From Escarpia spicata (Eukaryota > Annelida > Polychaeta > Sabellida > Siboglinidae), in contig OZ023216.1 of the NCBI GenBank assembly GCA_963995525.1, forward strand, positions 37,296,908-37,360,907: a DNA stretch of 64,000 nt, written 5' to 3'. Position 1 is the stretch's first letter, and each line of letters begins with the position of its first letter. The notes below the pieces were generated by a model that saw only the letters and a list, made by a program, of their open reading frames with translations, did not search any database and was not told the origin of the DNA. The translations under genes and the position numbers were made by a program. Positions 62,859 to 64,000 of this stretch are shown here, piece after piece.

Positions 62859-64000
62859 TTATATATTACTGAAGGTACTTGACAAATATCCATGCATAAA
62901 TATAATATATTATGACGGCTTTGTAAATGTCTGATTAATACGTTGTTACACCTAACTGATACCATCAAAATATGCATGGCGAAATGCAATTTATGTAAGA
63001 CGTAAGCCAAGCAAAACTCTCCAATGACAAGTGAACAACGAAGCTTTATCCGTCAGATGGCCGCGATTGTTCTCTTCTGCACGGGTGTAAGCAGATATGT
63101 TTTAGCATATATTTGGTGGGACGAACATCGGTTGAGCTCATAACTAATTTAAAAAGCCTGCCTAGCACCTATTCTAGTAGTCGTAGATTAATCCCTGAAA
63201 GTTTGGCGCTCGAGGTTCAAGCCGTCTAAGATGAAAACGTTAACATACCCGCATACGCCAGGTTGATTATATGATTATAAATAGATTTGCGATAAACTGC
63301 AGGACATACAGGAAAGAGATAAGTGTGTAGATGTCCTAAATGTTGCTAAGGAAAAACCAAATTATCGCTATTGTGTGAAGTGTTGCATTTCCTTTTTAAA
63401 ATTGCACTGAACTGCAAATTAGTTGCCATAAAACTGAAGAATTCAGTTTTCATTATCTAAAAATGATTTCACCAATATTAAACTCTAAAACTATGTTAGG
63501 ACTTGTGTATAAGATGTTAGGACTTGTGTATAAGATGCAACTCTATCACAAGCACCATTCAATTTTACCTTTTCAGAATTAGTTTTTTGCTCCGCGTCAC
63601 ACATTTGAGCATGCACTTTAATAAAGGGAAACAAATGGACAGTGTTTGGGCTTGTACGCCTAAAATAGTTATTGCCAACTAAACATTTAATAAACATATC
63701 GGCGTTTGTGACAAGTCACATAATTATATTATAATTAATCATAAATCACAGAAAACAAATACATATTTCAAGACAGGAATGTGAAACTGGACTGGGCTCG
63801 TTCTGAGATTGTGTGAAGACAGCAACTGCCCGACGACGTTAACGTGGACAGCTGCTGGAAGACGGAAAGTGGGTCGCCAAAAACAACATGGTGAAACATA
63901 AAACTGTAGAAAAACAACGAGAACTGGGTGTGAATGTCGTGGGTTGAAGCCAAGCAGGTTGCCAAAGACAGCGAGCTGGAGAAAATGCACAGAAAAACTA
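62859..64000. other. no gene recognised
   Basis: No exon or repeat is supported except a perfect 21-bp direct repeat (TGTTAGGACTTGTGTATAAG and one more base) at 63494-63535. Frames near 63739-63990 show no domain. Confidence 0.4.

Overview
This window is animal nuclear DNA: multi-exon genes with GT-AG introns, tRNA-derived SINEs, several LINE lineages, long minisatellites and DNA transposons. No bacterial-style operons are present. The repeat mix suggests a marine invertebrate. A mollusc or other lophotrochozoan is my best guess, but I cannot fix the phylum by reading alone.

Four host genes are supported by spliced protein similarity. (1) The 3' end of SMC5 is on the + strand: two exons at 75-170 and 5343-5468, with a roughly 4 kb 45-bp minisatellite in the last intron. 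(2) A complete two-exon glutaredoxin with a CPYC active site is on the - strand (17636 to 11814); its single intron holds a 4.4 kb transposon. (3) A complete seven-exon PTAR1 gene is on the + strand (22759-32306, 405 codons). (4) The C-terminal exons of a LRRK/ROCO-type protein with beta-propeller repeats are on the - strand (42559 to 34995), interrupted by an RTE-like LINE. SMC5 and PTAR1 also lie close together on human chromosome 9q21, so part of an old bilaterian gene neighbourhood seems preserved.

Much of the rest is mobile or tandem-repeat DNA. Two related DNA transposons (12726-17150 and 49695-54254) have about 550-600 bp terminal inverted repeats, matching TAGGCC-type ends and 3-bp target duplications. 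They carry decayed genes with an XPG/FEN-like nuclease module, which fits the Academ superfamily. A remnant of a third related family lies at 55805-56732. Other elements are a Ty3/Gypsy remnant lacking its RT (18588-20470), a TTAA-flanked element with an acidic ORF in PTAR1 intron 1, a hAT-type MITE with an 8-bp duplication, an RTE-like LINE (about 37842-41064), a LINE nested inside another LINE (45800-47130), at least three tRNA-headed SINEs of one family, and several palindromic MITEs.

The most unusual structure is at the PTAR1 intron 5/exon 6 boundary. A 60-bp unit containing the exon's own 3' splice site and first coding bases is repeated eight times, giving a ladder of decoy acceptors and donors directly in front of the real exon.

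Beyond about 42.6 kb I see no convincing host coding exon. A GC-rich stretch at 61480-61866 ending in a good 5' splice site may be an untranslated first exon.
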